Source: Sequoia sempervirens
Taxonomy: Eukaryota > Streptophyta > Pinopsida > Cupressales > Cupressaceae
Direction: 5' to 3'
NCBI GenBank assembly: GCA_007258455.2
Contig: VDFB02193867.1
Location: 565,066,591-565,130,590, forward strand
DNA: 64,000 nucleotides
This document shows positions 1 through 10,483 of the stretch, one piece after another (the first letter of the stretch is position 1; every line of letters starts with the position of its first letter). The notes beneath the pieces were generated by a model. The model was not told the origin of the DNA and ran no database searches. It was given only the letters and a program-made list of their open reading frames with translations. The position numbers and the translations under genes are program-made.

Positions 1-132
1 CGTGTTATAAAAGAAAAAGAATTTAACATGTATGAGCTCATATATATATATATTCATTTTTAAATTTAATTGAAGTTACTCACAATGTATAATTTGAAAT
101 TGATTTTAAATATAATAAAAAAATTAAATTAC

Positions 133-939
133 CATGATATCTGGAGCTTGCTTTGCATGTCCTCCTAGAGATGTAACTATGATTGAGTCATGGCAGAAAG
201 TCGCACTAACAAAGTCCTACAAGATCAAATTTAAAGCATGTATACTTGAATTAGGTTAAAATATATATATTCAAGTTTGCACATTTTGTGTAGAAACTTT
301 TTTAAACAACCTGAAATTCAGAGGCCTCATGAGTAACCGCAACATCTAATGTTTGTCCAATGCCCATTCTCATTGTCGTATCAACCTAGACATACATATA
401 GATATTTAACGCTTATAATATTTACAAGTGTACATACACATTTGATATATAGTGAATTCAAAATTCATAATTTTAACTATAGTAATGTAAGTTAAATAAT
501 TTACAATATAAATGTACTTGCCCCTGATCTACGATGCTTGACAGTGGAGGAGTGCTTGACAACCCCTCAGGTGGAATCAACGTGGAAGTCGATTGACTCC
601 CCTGAACCAACATAAATATTTAAAACATATGTTCATGATTGAATTATAAATTTAAAAGTAAAGTTAAAAATTATTTCACATATGATTTAAAAAATTGAAA
701 TCAAACACCCCATAAGGGTTGCCGACTAGGACTAGTGTCGACATATGTACTTGCGGTGTAGATGATTGCCCCATCGTTAATGTCATCTGTACACCAAACA
801 ATTTGATTGTTAAAATGTATTGCAATTTTTTTTGATAAATATGTGAACATTAAAATTCTTAGAAATTCAACATGTAGATGCATATTTATACTTGTGTCCC
901 ACTATCCTCAGGGTGATGCTCTGTAGTAAGTGATCTGTT
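133..939 (-). CDS. Exons of an unrecognised spliced minus-strand gene (partial)
   Basis: Four short exons read on the minus strand at 709-786, 518-601, 311-385 and 133-216. Each is bounded by AG on its 5' side and GT on its 3' side, their lengths (78, 84, 75, 84 nt) are all multiples of three, and all join in phase 0 into one open frame. A further exon end at about 892-939 joins in the same phase and ends at a GT donor (890-891), but an in-frame TAA at 940-942 limits how far it can be traced. The product is rich in Ser, Thr and Pro in the first half, then has a segment with Cys, His and a Gly-Gly pair (exon 133-216). The final exon ends at a donor, so the gene continues out of the window. I do not recognise the family. 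It could be a host gene or a spliced DNA-transposon gene. Confidence 0.5.
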
Positions 940-1089
940 TTAAGGATCTATGAAAATTGCTTCGAATGCTTACATTAACAATTACAAACCAAAAGTGCTT
1001 AATTATAATTAAACACACAAACATAATTTAAATAATGAAATTACAAAGTAATTAAAGAAAGAATAGAACGAGAGATAAAGAGAGTGCAA

Positions 1090-2300
1090 ACGAAGATTGA
1101 TAACGAAGTTCGTCGTTTAGAATGACTACGTCTCCGGGCCCCTCTCCAGTTGAGTGGACCGATCCATTTATTCCTCCAAAAATTCAGTTACATTCGTTGG
1201 AAGAACCTCCCCTTGGTTTACAAAGAAATTTACAAATGCACTTCTAAAGTGCGTGGAAACAAGCTTCTCCAAAAGCACGAAAATACAAAAATTCCTCCAA
1301 GGAAAACAATCTCTCACACTTGCAAAATTCTTCCAAAATCACTTGACTTCTCTCACCTTTCTCACCTCCTTTTATAGCCCAAAATTACCAAAATTGGTGT
1401 AAAACCAATTAACTACCCAATCTCCCTTACATAGTGCAAATTTTCAAAAATATCCCCCTTTTCACATCTCCCGGAAGGATAATATATCCAATATTATTTT
1501 TATTTAGCCCTTTATATTTATCTGGGGCTTTACAAATGAGATTATCCTTTTATTTAGGAGATTTTATTTCTCCATAGGGTATTTTTGATGTTATTTTATC
1601 CCTATGTATAGGGCTACATTTTGAATTAGGCAAGTTTGTTTTTAAAATAAAAAATAAAAATTCATATCCCCCTTAAAGAGGATCTTTAAGGTATTTTATA
1701 AGGGGGTGGTGGTCCCACCACACTCCCCTCCTTTTATCCTCTCCCCTAAAAGAGGGGGATGTGTTCCCCTTCAAAAGTGGGTTTTTGCCCATACCATGGG
1801 TGGCGCCCCACTTCATGTGGGCTGCCCCATGGATGGGTGGGGCCCATCTTAGGTATTTTTATTAAATATTATTTTATTTTATTTTTTTAAAGTTTGATTT
1901 TTCATTATTTTTGCCACTTGGAGGGAGAAGGTGATGCCATGTGTCAAGGGCTGATTGGCCGTTGTGCTGACTGGGTGCTGACGTCATCGGGTTGACCCAA
2001 TCTTTAACCTTCCATAACTTCGTCATACGAACTCCATTTTCCATGAAACAAACTCTGCCAAAATTGTGATGATGAGCACTTCACAATGGTGCTGAATTTG
2101 ACCAGTTTTGATGACTTTTATTTTTTTTCCCTTTTTTCTGGCTTGATTTTGAGAGTTGACTAGAGGTTTGACCATATATATCTTGAGCTCTAGGACTCCG
2201 ATTGACTCCGTTTGAGTTGCATTGGAGTCAAGATCTCGAGCAATTTCTAATGATACCAAAATTGGAGAAAATGGAGAATTTCAAATTTTGACGAAAAATC
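1090..2300 (-). mobile_element. LTR-like promoter segment, possibly a solo LTR
   Basis: Read on the minus strand, a TATA box (1368-1379) is followed about 200 nt later by an AATAAA signal (1167-1172). Next comes a GACGTAGTC...CGAAC...CGTTATC string near 1085-1130 of the kind seen in U5 of many plant LTR retrotransposons. The 5' (higher-coordinate) part would be U3. No coding frame is convincing here; the two overlapping plus-strand frames near 1150-1400 look like chance. I could not find a partner LTR, a primer site or a target duplication, so the limits are approximate. A host promoter with a 5' UTR for the exons at 133-939 is the main alternative. Confidence 0.35.
1367..1379 (-). promoter_or_regulatory. 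TATA box (minus strand)
   Basis: The minus strand reads GGCTATAAAAGGAGG across this site, a good plant TATA context. It lies about 200 nt upstream of an AATAAA signal at 1167-1172 on the same strand, the spacing expected of an LTR R region. Confidence 0.45.
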
Positions 2301-2318
2301 CTTCGGATCAGTAAGAAA

Positions 2319-2974
2319 TTATATGAATGAACTTAGGTGACTAGATGATCCACTAGAATCTCCACGTCCACCCAAACTAGGTGTGGCTTGATCAGGTCCA
2401 TAGCATAGTTGATAGAAACTAGTACATACATGTGGTGTTGACACTTGTGGAGTGGTACTAGGACCAAATCCATAGAATGATCCTCCATCATCGCGGTCTC
2501 TATGCTCCCTAGCCGCTATCGCAGAAGCATGTTGATCAAGGTCGCCTATGAGCATACTGAGGGATCCTAATGTCAATACCATTGCACGTTGATGCATAGG
2601 TGCATGAATGGTATGAACAAGAGGAGAAACAAGGGGTTGCACATGCATAGGGCATTGGGGATCAACCCTTGCACCTAACCTTTGTTGTGGCATGTCACCA
2701 CCAACACCTTGAAATGATATAAAAAAAAAATAATTGGGATTTTTCCCCAAAACAAACTCTACATATAGTTTCCTCAAAAAATATAATGGGACCTCCAAAT
2801 TAGTATGTGGTGGACTATCAAATACCATATACCATCGATCCCAAAAATGTGCGCTCATTTGTGGATGTATACACCACCTCATGGATATTCTAGATTTAGT
2901 GGTAGGAATGGGTTGCTGAGTATTAGGGTTGATAAAATAAGGGGCTAGATGGGCTTTTGTTATTTTTAGGTCTA
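2319..2974 (-). CDS. C-terminal part of a proline-rich transposon-like protein
   Basis: An open frame on the minus strand runs from about 2974 to a TAA just below 2322. The annotated Met (2882) is internal, since the frame is open upstream back to a stop/acceptor-like TTTAG near 2974. The first half is aromatic-rich (Trp, Tyr, Phe, His clusters such as HFWDRWYMVF). The second half is low complexity with Gly, Ser, Pro and a His/Asp/Arg-rich patch (AAREHRDRDDGG). It lies directly downstream of the degenerate exon at 3000-3329, to which it probably belonged. The family is not recognised; a DNA-transposon accessory protein or a lineage-specific host gene is possible. No catalytic motif is visible. 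Confidence 0.45.
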
Positions 2975-2999
2975 AATTTTTTTATATGAGAGACCATTT

Positions 3000-3329
3000 G
3001 CATAAAATCATCTCATCTCCTCTCTATTTCGTTGATGCCTATCTAAGTTAGAATCGATAGTCCTAATGCCATCAACAACATTTTGCATCGTAGATGAAAA
3101 ATGTCTCACATGAGATGCAAAACGTCTCACATGAGATGCAAAATGTCTCACATGTGGTGCAATCAGTGCTTCATTTTGCATAACATTGATTTAGTTTTGA
3201 ATGGATACCACATGTTCATTGATATGTGCTCGTAGGCGAGCCTCATCTAATCCAATAGGTGGTGGAGGTGGGATATGAGGTGGACAGTGTGGAGGGAGAG
3301 GTGGAGGGGATGGAGCTAGAGGGTGTGGA
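3000..3329 (-). pseudogene. Middle exon of the proline-rich gene, cut by an LTR element
   Basis: The minus-strand frame begins with a Pro-rich stretch (3240-3329), continues through a helical segment (GLDEARLRAHINEHV), then has three near-identical copies of a short His-Val-Arg-His-Phe-Ala-Ser-like repeat (3095-3160), and ends with a charged segment near 3010-3060. There is a TAA near 3190 and a TGA at 3008-3010, so it is no longer translatable. The 5' end of the exon lies on the far side of the retroelement at 3330-7090: with one GTGGA copy discounted, this frame continues directly from the frame at 7091-7148. The related sequence at 9048-9263 shares the Pro-rich start and the following helical segment. 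Confidence 0.55.
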
Positions 3330-4573
3330 TGATGCAGAAGCATCTTAGGTGAATGAGTAATCAACATCAACCAAAAAAGGAGGTTTAGTTTTGTTTATGA
3401 ATTTTTGAATTTTAGTGTGATGGGATTTCATATTTTTGGATTTTGAATGTCATTTCCATGAGCATTTGAATGTCAAGGAATTTGGAGAATTTGAATTTGC
3501 ATTTTGATATGTAATAATGCTTCTTGCATAAGAGAAAATGGACAATAATGATGTTTTAATTGCAAAACTCATAAAAAAGTCAAAGGTGGGCATTAAGTTT
3601 GACTTGGGAATTAGTTTTCTTGTATATTTTAAAAATCCCTAAAAAATAGGGAAGTGGAGGTGGACGCCCAAGTGGATAGGGATTGGAATTTATTTTAAAA
3701 ATAAAAAAGCGAGAAAGGGATAAATATCCCACTTTCTTTGTGCAACATGCCATAAATTTAATTGGTTATATTTGGCATATCATTTATTAATTTTTCTGCA
3801 TTGTAAATCTTCCAAGAATGGGCGTGTAAGTTTGGAATCTTCATGAAATGCAAATTAAATTGAAATGAAATGGCATTTCATTTCACTTCATGGGTAAGGC
3901 ATAAAAATATTAGATTTTTCATTTTCATTTCAGTTTTCCTGTAGCTTGGGTGGGAAGACTCAAGGAGGGCATGGAATACCTCCAAGGAGGGTTTTAGGAA
4001 TGATGTTTTGCAAGTTTTATGGTTGTGGTGCAGCCATTGAGACTCCATAAGTTGCTGGTGCAAATGGCAATAGTTATTTGTGTTGTTGCAAGAGCTGGAA
4101 GGAGTGGTTTTACAAACCATTGGGTTTGCTATTGTATATCATTTTTTATTTTATTTTTAACATCTTTGTAAGGGGTTTTTATATTGAGATATTGTAGGTT
4201 GAAGGCATGAAAATGAAGCTACAACAATGTTTGATCATCAGATATTGTTGATTGCAGGTTGCCTATGCTTTGTTTATGCATTATTTGTAGGAGAGGGTTT
4301 GGAGAATGTATGGGAAGATTTAATTTTCTGTTGTAGTTGTTGTTTTTTTGTTGCTTGTGATTTCATATGGGTCATGTTTCAGCCCTTGAGTCCCTTAAGG
4401 ATTGATGCAAACATTGAGAAATAGTTTGTAATGAAATTGGTGATTTGGTTGCAAGTAGCAACCTGGTTCTTATGATATTATTGCAGCAATGTGTGAATGA
4501 ATATTTCATGTTTATTTTATATTCAAGGAATGGTTTTGTGTTTTGAGGGTATGTGTGCTTCCCTCTTTCATCA
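3330..4573 (+). repeat. 5' LTR of the small LTR element
   Basis: Begins TGATGCAGAAGCATC and ends TTTCATCA, directly before the primer site. It is about 1244 bp against 1223 bp for its partner at 5868-7090. It contains a 65-codon sense ORF at 4227-4424 that is also intact in the partner LTR. Confidence 0.88.
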
Positions 4574-4574
4574 C

Positions 4575-4586
4575 TGGTATCAGAGC
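4575..4586 (+). promoter_or_regulatory. tRNA-iMet primer binding site
   Basis: TGGTATCAGAGC, the classic complement of the initiator tRNA-Met 3' end, one base after the 5' LTR end (4573). It fixes the element on the plus strand. Confidence 0.9.
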
Positions 4587-4747
4587 AGGTGTTCTTGAGT
4601 GTGCAGGTAGAGTGCTGAATGTGAGGAAGTTTGCACCAAGACCTAAGAGTGAAGATTTTGTAAACATATTGTTGAATGTGAGGCAGTTTACATGTGAAGA
4701 ACCTGAGGGTTTTGAAAAGCTGTGTTGTTGAGGCTTTGACAGGCCTT

Positions 4748-5574
4748 GAAATGGAAAAGAGGAAGAGGAAAAGTAATTTTGTCAATAGAAAGTTTATGAG
4801 GATTCCTAGACTAGAGGAAATCAGAGAGAGGATATAAGAAAAAAAAGAGTTGGAATGATAGAGTTGCAACAACAGGTGAATGAATTGGTAGTATAGATTG
4901 AAAGGAGAAAACAAGAAATTAAGAATGGAGTACGTGGTAATTTTTATTATTCTAATGATGTTTTGATTGCAGGAAAGAAAGAAGAAGTAGCAGAGTGTCA
5001 TGCATGTGACATTGAGGAAGAAGAAGAGTATGAGCACAAATAGATTGATGAACCTAAAGAGGGATGTCTATTGGAAGACATGGAGGATGAGACTACAAAG
5101 ATCGCAACAAAAGAGTGTCCTTTGGAGGGCATAGAAGAAAGTGAAGGAGATGATTTATTGATGCAGATTGTAGCAGTTGAAAGAGAGAGGGATTAGTTAA
5201 CCTCAGGTGAGATGAATGTTGTAGGTAAAGGTGAGGTAAAATCAGATTTTGATGTTTGTTTTGATGACAATAAGAATGTAGAAATAGAGGATTTTATTGC
5301 AGTAGTAGATCAATTTGATGAAGTTAAATTGAGGGAGTGTAAAGTGAAGGTAAATGCAAAGTTTTCTGATAAATATTTTTTAGAGAACAATGGGCATGAA
5401 GATGTTTTGATTTGTGACTATGATTCCTTGTTAGGAAAAATAGAAAATGAGTCTCTTGATAATGGTACTGATGCTGTTTTGAGTAAAAGAAATCAAATTG
5501 CAGCGATGTTATGTCTTATAGAAGGCATTGAAACAATGAAATTTCATGGAGAGGACATGGTGGAAGGAGAGTAG
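4748..5574 (+). pseudogene. Degenerate acidic ORF of the small LTR element
   Basis: Plus-strand frames in the internal region encode a highly charged protein. A Lys/Arg-rich start near 4750 is followed by a coiled-coil-like Gln/Glu segment (about 4860-4930), a Glu-rich block with a Cys-His pair (about 4990-5040), and the longest intact piece at 5212-5574 (120 codons, Asp/Glu-rich). Several stops (near 4839, 5041, 5195) interrupt it. No gag, protease or polymerase motif is visible, so this is best read as the non-conserved protein of a non-autonomous element. Confidence 0.4.
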
Positions 5575-5867
5575 AAAGGTAAATTAGAAAAAGAGGTAAT
5601 GAAGTACATCTATTTTGTTGAAGGTAGGGGTATATGTTTGATTGTTAATCCTAATGAAGTGTATTGGTGGGAAGTCATATTTGAAGTTTTGAAATACATG
5701 AAGGGTAGAGGAGTAAAGATCAAAGGGTATTATGTTGTGAGTTTACAGAAATTGATGAACAGGAAGATTCCAGTGAAAAAAATAGAGAGATGGATCTAGG
5801 ACAAGAATCAATATTATAAATGTTTATGAGTTTCACTCATGAAACATTTCAAACTACCTAGGGTGTC

Positions 5868-7090
5868 TGATGTAGGAGCATCCTGGGTGAATGAGCAATC
5901 AACATCAACCAAAAAAAGGAGGTTTAATTTTGTTTATGAATTTTTGAATTTTGGTGTATGGGATTTCATATTTTTGGCTTTTGAATTTCATTTCCATGAG
6001 AATTTGAATTTCAATGCATTTGGAGAATTTGAATTTACATTTTGATATGTAACAATGCTTCTTGGATAAGTGAAAATGGACAATAATGATGTTTTAATTG
6101 CAAAACTCCTAAAAAAAAGGTGGGTGTTAAGTTTGACTTGGGAATCCGTTTTATTGCATATTTTAAAAATACCTAAAAAATAGGGAAGTGGAGGTGGACA
6201 CCCAAGTGGATAGGGATTAGAATTTGCTTTAAAAATCAAAAAGTAGGAAAGGGATAAATATCCCACTTTCTTTGTGCAATATGCCATAAATATGTCATTT
6301 ATTAATTTTGCTGCATTGTAACTCTTCCAAGAATGGGTGTGCAAGTTGGGAATCTTCATGAAATGCCAAGAAATTAAATTGAAATGAACCCACTTCATGG
6401 GTAAGGCATAAAAAGATTAGATTTTTCATTTTCATTTTAGTTTTCCTATAGCTTGGGTGGGAAGAATCAAGGAGGGAATGGAATTCCCCCAAGGATGGTT
6501 TTAGGAATGATGTTTTGTAGGTTTTATGGTTGTTGTGCAGCCATTGAGACTCCGGAAGTTGCTAGTGCAAATGGGCATAGTTATTTGTGTTGAATTTGTG
6601 TTGTTGCAGGAGTTGGAAGGATCGGTTTTACAAACCATTGGATTTGCTGTTGTAAATCATTTTGTATTTTATTTTTAAATTTTTTTAAGGGGTTTTCAAA
6701 TTCAAAGATTGTAGGTTGAAGGCATGGAAATGAAGCTATAATAGTGTTTGATCATCAGAGATTGTTGATTGCAGATTATCTATGCTTTGTTTATGTATTA
6801 TTTGTAGGAGAGGGTTTGAAGAATGTATGGGAAGATTTAATTTGTTTTTGTAGTTGTTATATTTCTATTGTTTGTGATTTCATATGGGCCATGTTTCATC
6901 CCTTGAGTCCCTTAAGGACTGATGTAAACATTGAGAAATAGTTTGTAATGAAATTGGTGATTTGGTTGCACGTCGCAACCTCGTTTTTATGATATTATTA
7001 CAACAATGTGTGAATGAATATTTCATGTTTATTTTATATTCAAGGAATGGTTTTGTGTTGTGATGGTATGTGTGCTTCCCTCTTTCATCA
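5868..7090 (+). repeat. 3' LTR of the small LTR element
   Basis: Starts TGATGTAGGAGCATCC and ends TTTCATCA, followed by the target duplication GTGGA. It is collinear with 3330-4573 apart from small indels, and also holds the 65-codon ORF (6744-6941). Confidence 0.88.
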
Positions 7091-7148
7091 GTGGAGTTGG
7101 AGGTTGCTGAGGTGGTGGATTAATTATATCATCAATATAAAATTGATT
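7091..7148 (-). pseudogene. First exon start of the proline-rich gene
   Basis: The minus strand opens with ATG at 7148 and encodes MNQFYIDDIINPPPQQPPTP up to the retroelement boundary. The paralogue at 9263 starts MDQFNNIYNPPPRPP, and both have similar sequence just upstream of the ATG, which supports this start. The frame resumes at 3329 beyond the inserted LTR element. Confidence 0.55.
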
Positions 7149-7150
7149 CA

Positions 7151-7640
7151 TGATATCTATATAAGTGTTCACTTGCATTAAATTATACAAAATTAACATA
7201 CAAACTTACAAAATTACAAGAAATAGTTAAATTTTAAACATACATGCAAATTTGTTTAAATAGCACATGTATACATATACATACACATACATACATTCAT
7301 TGAACTTGAGCATGTGCATACAAATTTCAAAATTTAAGATGTACATTCATTTAAAATAAAAAATACGATGCATAATGCATGCATACATCATTCAACTAAA
7401 CTATGTGTACATAAAAATTTCAAAATTTAAGATCTAGAACTATGTAATTTTAATACATGTACATACTAAAAAATAAACTTGAAACATTCATAAAAATCTC
7501 ATTTATGTCTAACACATATATAAATTACATTTTTCCAACAGGAGGGTAAACCCACAAAATTGGTTTACAATTCTAGTGAGGAAGGAAAATGGCAAAAAAT
7601 TGGTTTTTGGGGCTTCAAACAAACATCAGGTTTGAGTGAA
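7151..7640. other. AT-rich spacer, no gene seen
   Basis: AT-rich with many ATACATACA-like strings. I see no coding frame or structured repeat. It lies upstream (minus-strand sense) of the proline-rich ATG at 7148 and may include its promoter. Confidence 0.5.
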
Positions 7641-7644
7641 CCCA

Positions 7645-7825
7645 AAGGGGGTTCGCAGTGAACCCCCTTCGAGTGAACCCATTAAATGATGGGTCCCACC
7701 ATAGTTTTCATTTCCCAAGAAAAAAACAAAAGAAAACTTTGCGAAAAGGGGGTTCACTCAAACCCTTGTTCGTAAAAAACTAGGTTCGAGCAAACCTCCA
7801 AGGGGGGTTCGCTCGAACCCCCCTT
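7645..7825. repeat. Cluster of GC-rich palindromes
   Basis: Two near-perfect inverted repeats sit 145 bp apart in an AT-rich neighbourhood: a 10-bp stem with a 5-nt loop (7645-7654 with 7660-7669) and an 11- to 12-bp stem with a minimal loop (7800-7811 with 7814-7825). Both are built from a GGGGTTC/GAACCCC core, and several further half-copies (for example 7746-7765) lie between them. Confidence 0.75.
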
Positions 7826-7829
7826 TCCC

Positions 7830-8676
7830 TCCTTCTCCCCCTCTGGCACCAAAAATCTCTAGAATTTTTCCCTTTGAAGCTCAAGTTGAGGATGAAAATG
7901 GAGGAGACTTCATAGATCCAACTAGATGATAGTAGTCCTTAGAATGAGCTATCTAATGAATATAATTTTAATATGTTTTGGTTTTATTATGTATTTTTTT
8001 TTTAGTTTGATTAAACACAGGTTTTTCATCGAAAATCAAGCTTTCTATTCTACACATGTGGAAAAATAATAGATTATCAATTTTTTTTTTGAAAAATATC
8101 AGTGCACTAGATATTGATGTCCTTGAACCAATTTTTTGAATTTCGATACATACAAATTTTTATGTTGTATACGGTCCACCTATGTCTGAATTGTAATTTG
8201 TTTGACTTTGAAACTTGATTAACGAAAAAATATTCAATGAAATGCTATGAAACCAATTCCATGCACTAGATATCATAGTTACAAATCTAAATTAAAAATT
8301 ATAATTTTATCCTTCATGGAAAAAAAATTATGTTGTATATGGTGAGCATCACTCCTTAAAAATGGTGTTTACTGAAAAAAATAGTTTTTGAAGGATATGG
8401 AAAGAGAAGTGCAATCTGATTCCAATTTTTTTGAAAAAAATACATTTAGAATCTATAGACAAAATGTCATAAATCACTAGTTTGCACCATCTTCAAATTC
8501 CTCATGGTTTAGCTGCTATAGGTGCTTGAAAGTGAAAATTTAGTTAGAAAAATTAGTTTAGTGTCTAGTTTGGCCAAAAATTGTAACTAGTATTGTGGGA
8601 TCACCTAGGAGAAATCATGATAGTAGATAGTCATAAAATATATACTATTATAAATTAACCATTATAAGTTATTATA
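7830..8676. other. AT-rich stretch, nothing recognised
   Basis: No ORF, splice-bounded exon or repeat family is recognised. The base composition is strongly A+T with long T and A runs. Confidence 0.5.
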
Positions 8677-8880
8677 TTCATAAATTCAACACTAAAAAAT
8701 ATCCATCCAACCAAATTCATAAATTCATCACTAAAAATATCCATCCAACCAAATTCATAAATTCATCACTAAAAATATCCATCCAACCAAATTCATAAAT
8801 TCATCACTAAAAATATCCATCCGACCAAATTTACAATTTCATCACACAAAATATCCATCAAACCAAATTCATAAATTCGT
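8677..8880 (+). repeat. 38-bp tandem repeat, about five copies
   Basis: A unit containing ATTCATCACTAAAAATATCC followed by ATCCAACCAA repeats head to tail with a 38-bp period. The central copies are nearly identical and the outer copies diverge (8821-8880). It is a minisatellite with no spacers. Confidence 0.85.
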
Positions 8881-9047
8881 AACTATAAGATCATTGTATT
8901 AATTTTTATAAAGTGTTGCGGCTCTTTACTGCATCTCTTCATTTCTTTGTGTTTTCCTTTTCAGAATTGGACTTTCTCCTCTCCTCTAGCCATCATCCAT
9001 AGCCCTAACAACATCAACAACATTTTGCATCCTAGATGAAAAAATAC

Positions 9048-9263
9048 TCAAAGGTGGTGTGATACATTCTTCATTTTGAATTTAATGTTGATTTGATCCT
9101 GAATGGTTCTAACATCGACATTGATCCGTTCTTGCAAGTGAGCACCATCGGTTTTAGGTGGTGGAGGTGGAGGATTATAAGGTGGAGTGGGTGGAGGTGG
9201 AGGTGAAGGTGGTGGAGATGGAGGGCGTGGAGGTGGATTATAGATATTATTGAATTGATCCAT
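9048..9263 (-). CDS. Paralogue of the proline-rich gene, first exon
   Basis: A 71-codon minus-strand frame starting with ATG at 9263. It has a Pro-rich block of about 30 residues broken by Asn-Pro and Thr-Pro, then a helical segment (DGAHLQERINVDVRTIQDQ) that aligns with the equivalent segment of the exon at 3000-3329. Beyond the TGA (9048-9050) the sequence continues to resemble the other copy down to about 8970, including the Gln-Asn-Val-Val-Asp-like region, so the stop is probably a later lesion. The function is unknown. Confidence 0.5.
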   Translation of the reverse strand: MDQFNNIYNPPPRPPSPPPSPPPPPTPPYNPPPPPPKTDGAHLQERINVDVRTIQDQINIKFKMKNVSHHL

Positions 9264-9446
9264 GATCTCTAAGATATAAGTGAACCTACATTAGATTTGT
9301 AATTTCAAAATGTAAGATACACGTTTAGGAAATAACCTTAAACCATTCAATATAAATGGCCGAATTGAATACAAATGATAAAATGTGTAAGCCTCAATTA
9401 TTTCTAAGGAATGTTAATTGAATGGAAAAAAAATTAACTATTAATA

Positions 9447-9605
9447 TAGGATGGCTTAAGGGGATCTATGTATACAAAATGACATGGCTTAAGGTAATCA
9501 AATTTGGTGAAGTTACACAAGGCAACCAAATTTCATTAAGGTCCTAGGAAAAAATGAATGCTTTAGGGTTTACGGTTTAGAGTTTAGGGTTTAGGGTTTA
9601 GGGTA
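9447..9605 (+). repeat. Satellite unit with telomere-like motifs (left part)
   Basis: One unit of a ~150-bp repeat: ATAGGATGGCTTAAGGGG at its start, AAATTTGGTGAAGTT in the middle, CATTAAGGTCCTAGGA near the end, then several TTTAGGG units (9566-9605). Further copies follow at 16553-16705, 16706-16860 and, in part, 17100-17140. The Gypsy element at 9606-16552 sits within this array. Confidence 0.75.
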
Positions 9606-10483
9606 TGTTAGCGAATGAAATGGATCATGGTAAATATGCTAAAAAATAAATTACTCTTAGCCTAGTTTAGCATTAGTATCAATCTGCTAATAGCTCCGAA
9701 AATACCATAATTACGTTTGTGGATTTTCTTTGAATTTTGAAGGTACAACTCCCTCGAATGTTATGCAATGAATTTATCTAAACTAATGAACATGGGTATG
9801 CTTTTAAATAGAAAGTAGGAAAGACAATAGATGCCAGTTCATAAATATGAAACTAACGTGAAAGCATAAATCACAACCATAAACAATCAACACAAAGATT
9901 AAAAAGCCTATGACTATCCTGTCAAAGGAAATAAGATCATACTATAATAAATGGACACCATAAATCTTATCTCACAAAGAAGATATAACCATATCACACA
10001 CGTAATACAAAGATCAACATACTAAGCATCACATTAAATTCATAACACAAAGATCATGAACTATTACAACATGAAATAAATTACTAAATCCCTTTCGATA
10101 ACACCACAAGGTGTATATCCAAAGAATCCCTATCTTCTCCATTTTCAAATATATAGTGAACCAACCCCACCAAATGGTTGCCAAAGCCATTACTAAATTT
10201 GGTGGTCTTCTTGTTTCTTCTTGTCTTCTTGAAACCTGCTGAAGATTAGTCAGAATAATTAACTAGGAAAATGAAAGGGCATCGGGCAAGAAAACTAATC
10301 TTTATCCACCAATAGCCGCCGAATGACCTTTCAAACAATTAAATAATTAATACAACATCAAAGAGACACCATACGATAGCACATGTATACTATTCGATTG
10401 GAAATGTAATTTAAACTGGTTCAAATCAACCATTAATCCAAACTGAATTGCCATCTCATTAAATTCCGTGGGAGAAAGCACCA

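Larger units (their letters stand above)
3330..7090 (+). mobile_element. Small non-autonomous LTR retrotransposon (Copia-like primer site)
   Basis: Direct repeats at 3330-4573 and 5868-7090 start TGATG and end CATCA, and are flanked by the perfect 5-bp duplication GTGGA (3325-3329 and 7091-7095). The left repeat is followed by a tRNA-iMet primer site at 4575-4586. Only about 1.3 kb lies between the LTRs, and no gag zinc knuckle, protease, integrase or RT motif is found. The element therefore depended on another element's enzymes. The purine tract before the right LTR is poor. It is inserted inside a minus-strand proline-rich exon. Point and indel differences between the LTRs show that the insertion is old. 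Confidence 0.88.

Noticed and set aside
1150..1402. Two overlapping plus-strand ORFs of 75 and 82 codons
   Set aside because: They overlap in different frames and lie antisense to an LTR-like R-U5 region. Neither has a family signature.
4372..5037. 221-codon minus-strand ORF rich in Leu, Phe and Ser
   Set aside because: It crosses the LTR end and primer site of the small element and mirrors the A-rich, Lys/Glu-coding plus strand, so its openness is a composition effect.
8677..8880. Possible CRISPR-like array
   Set aside because: The 38-bp units abut without spacers and the DNA is plant nuclear. It is a minisatellite.
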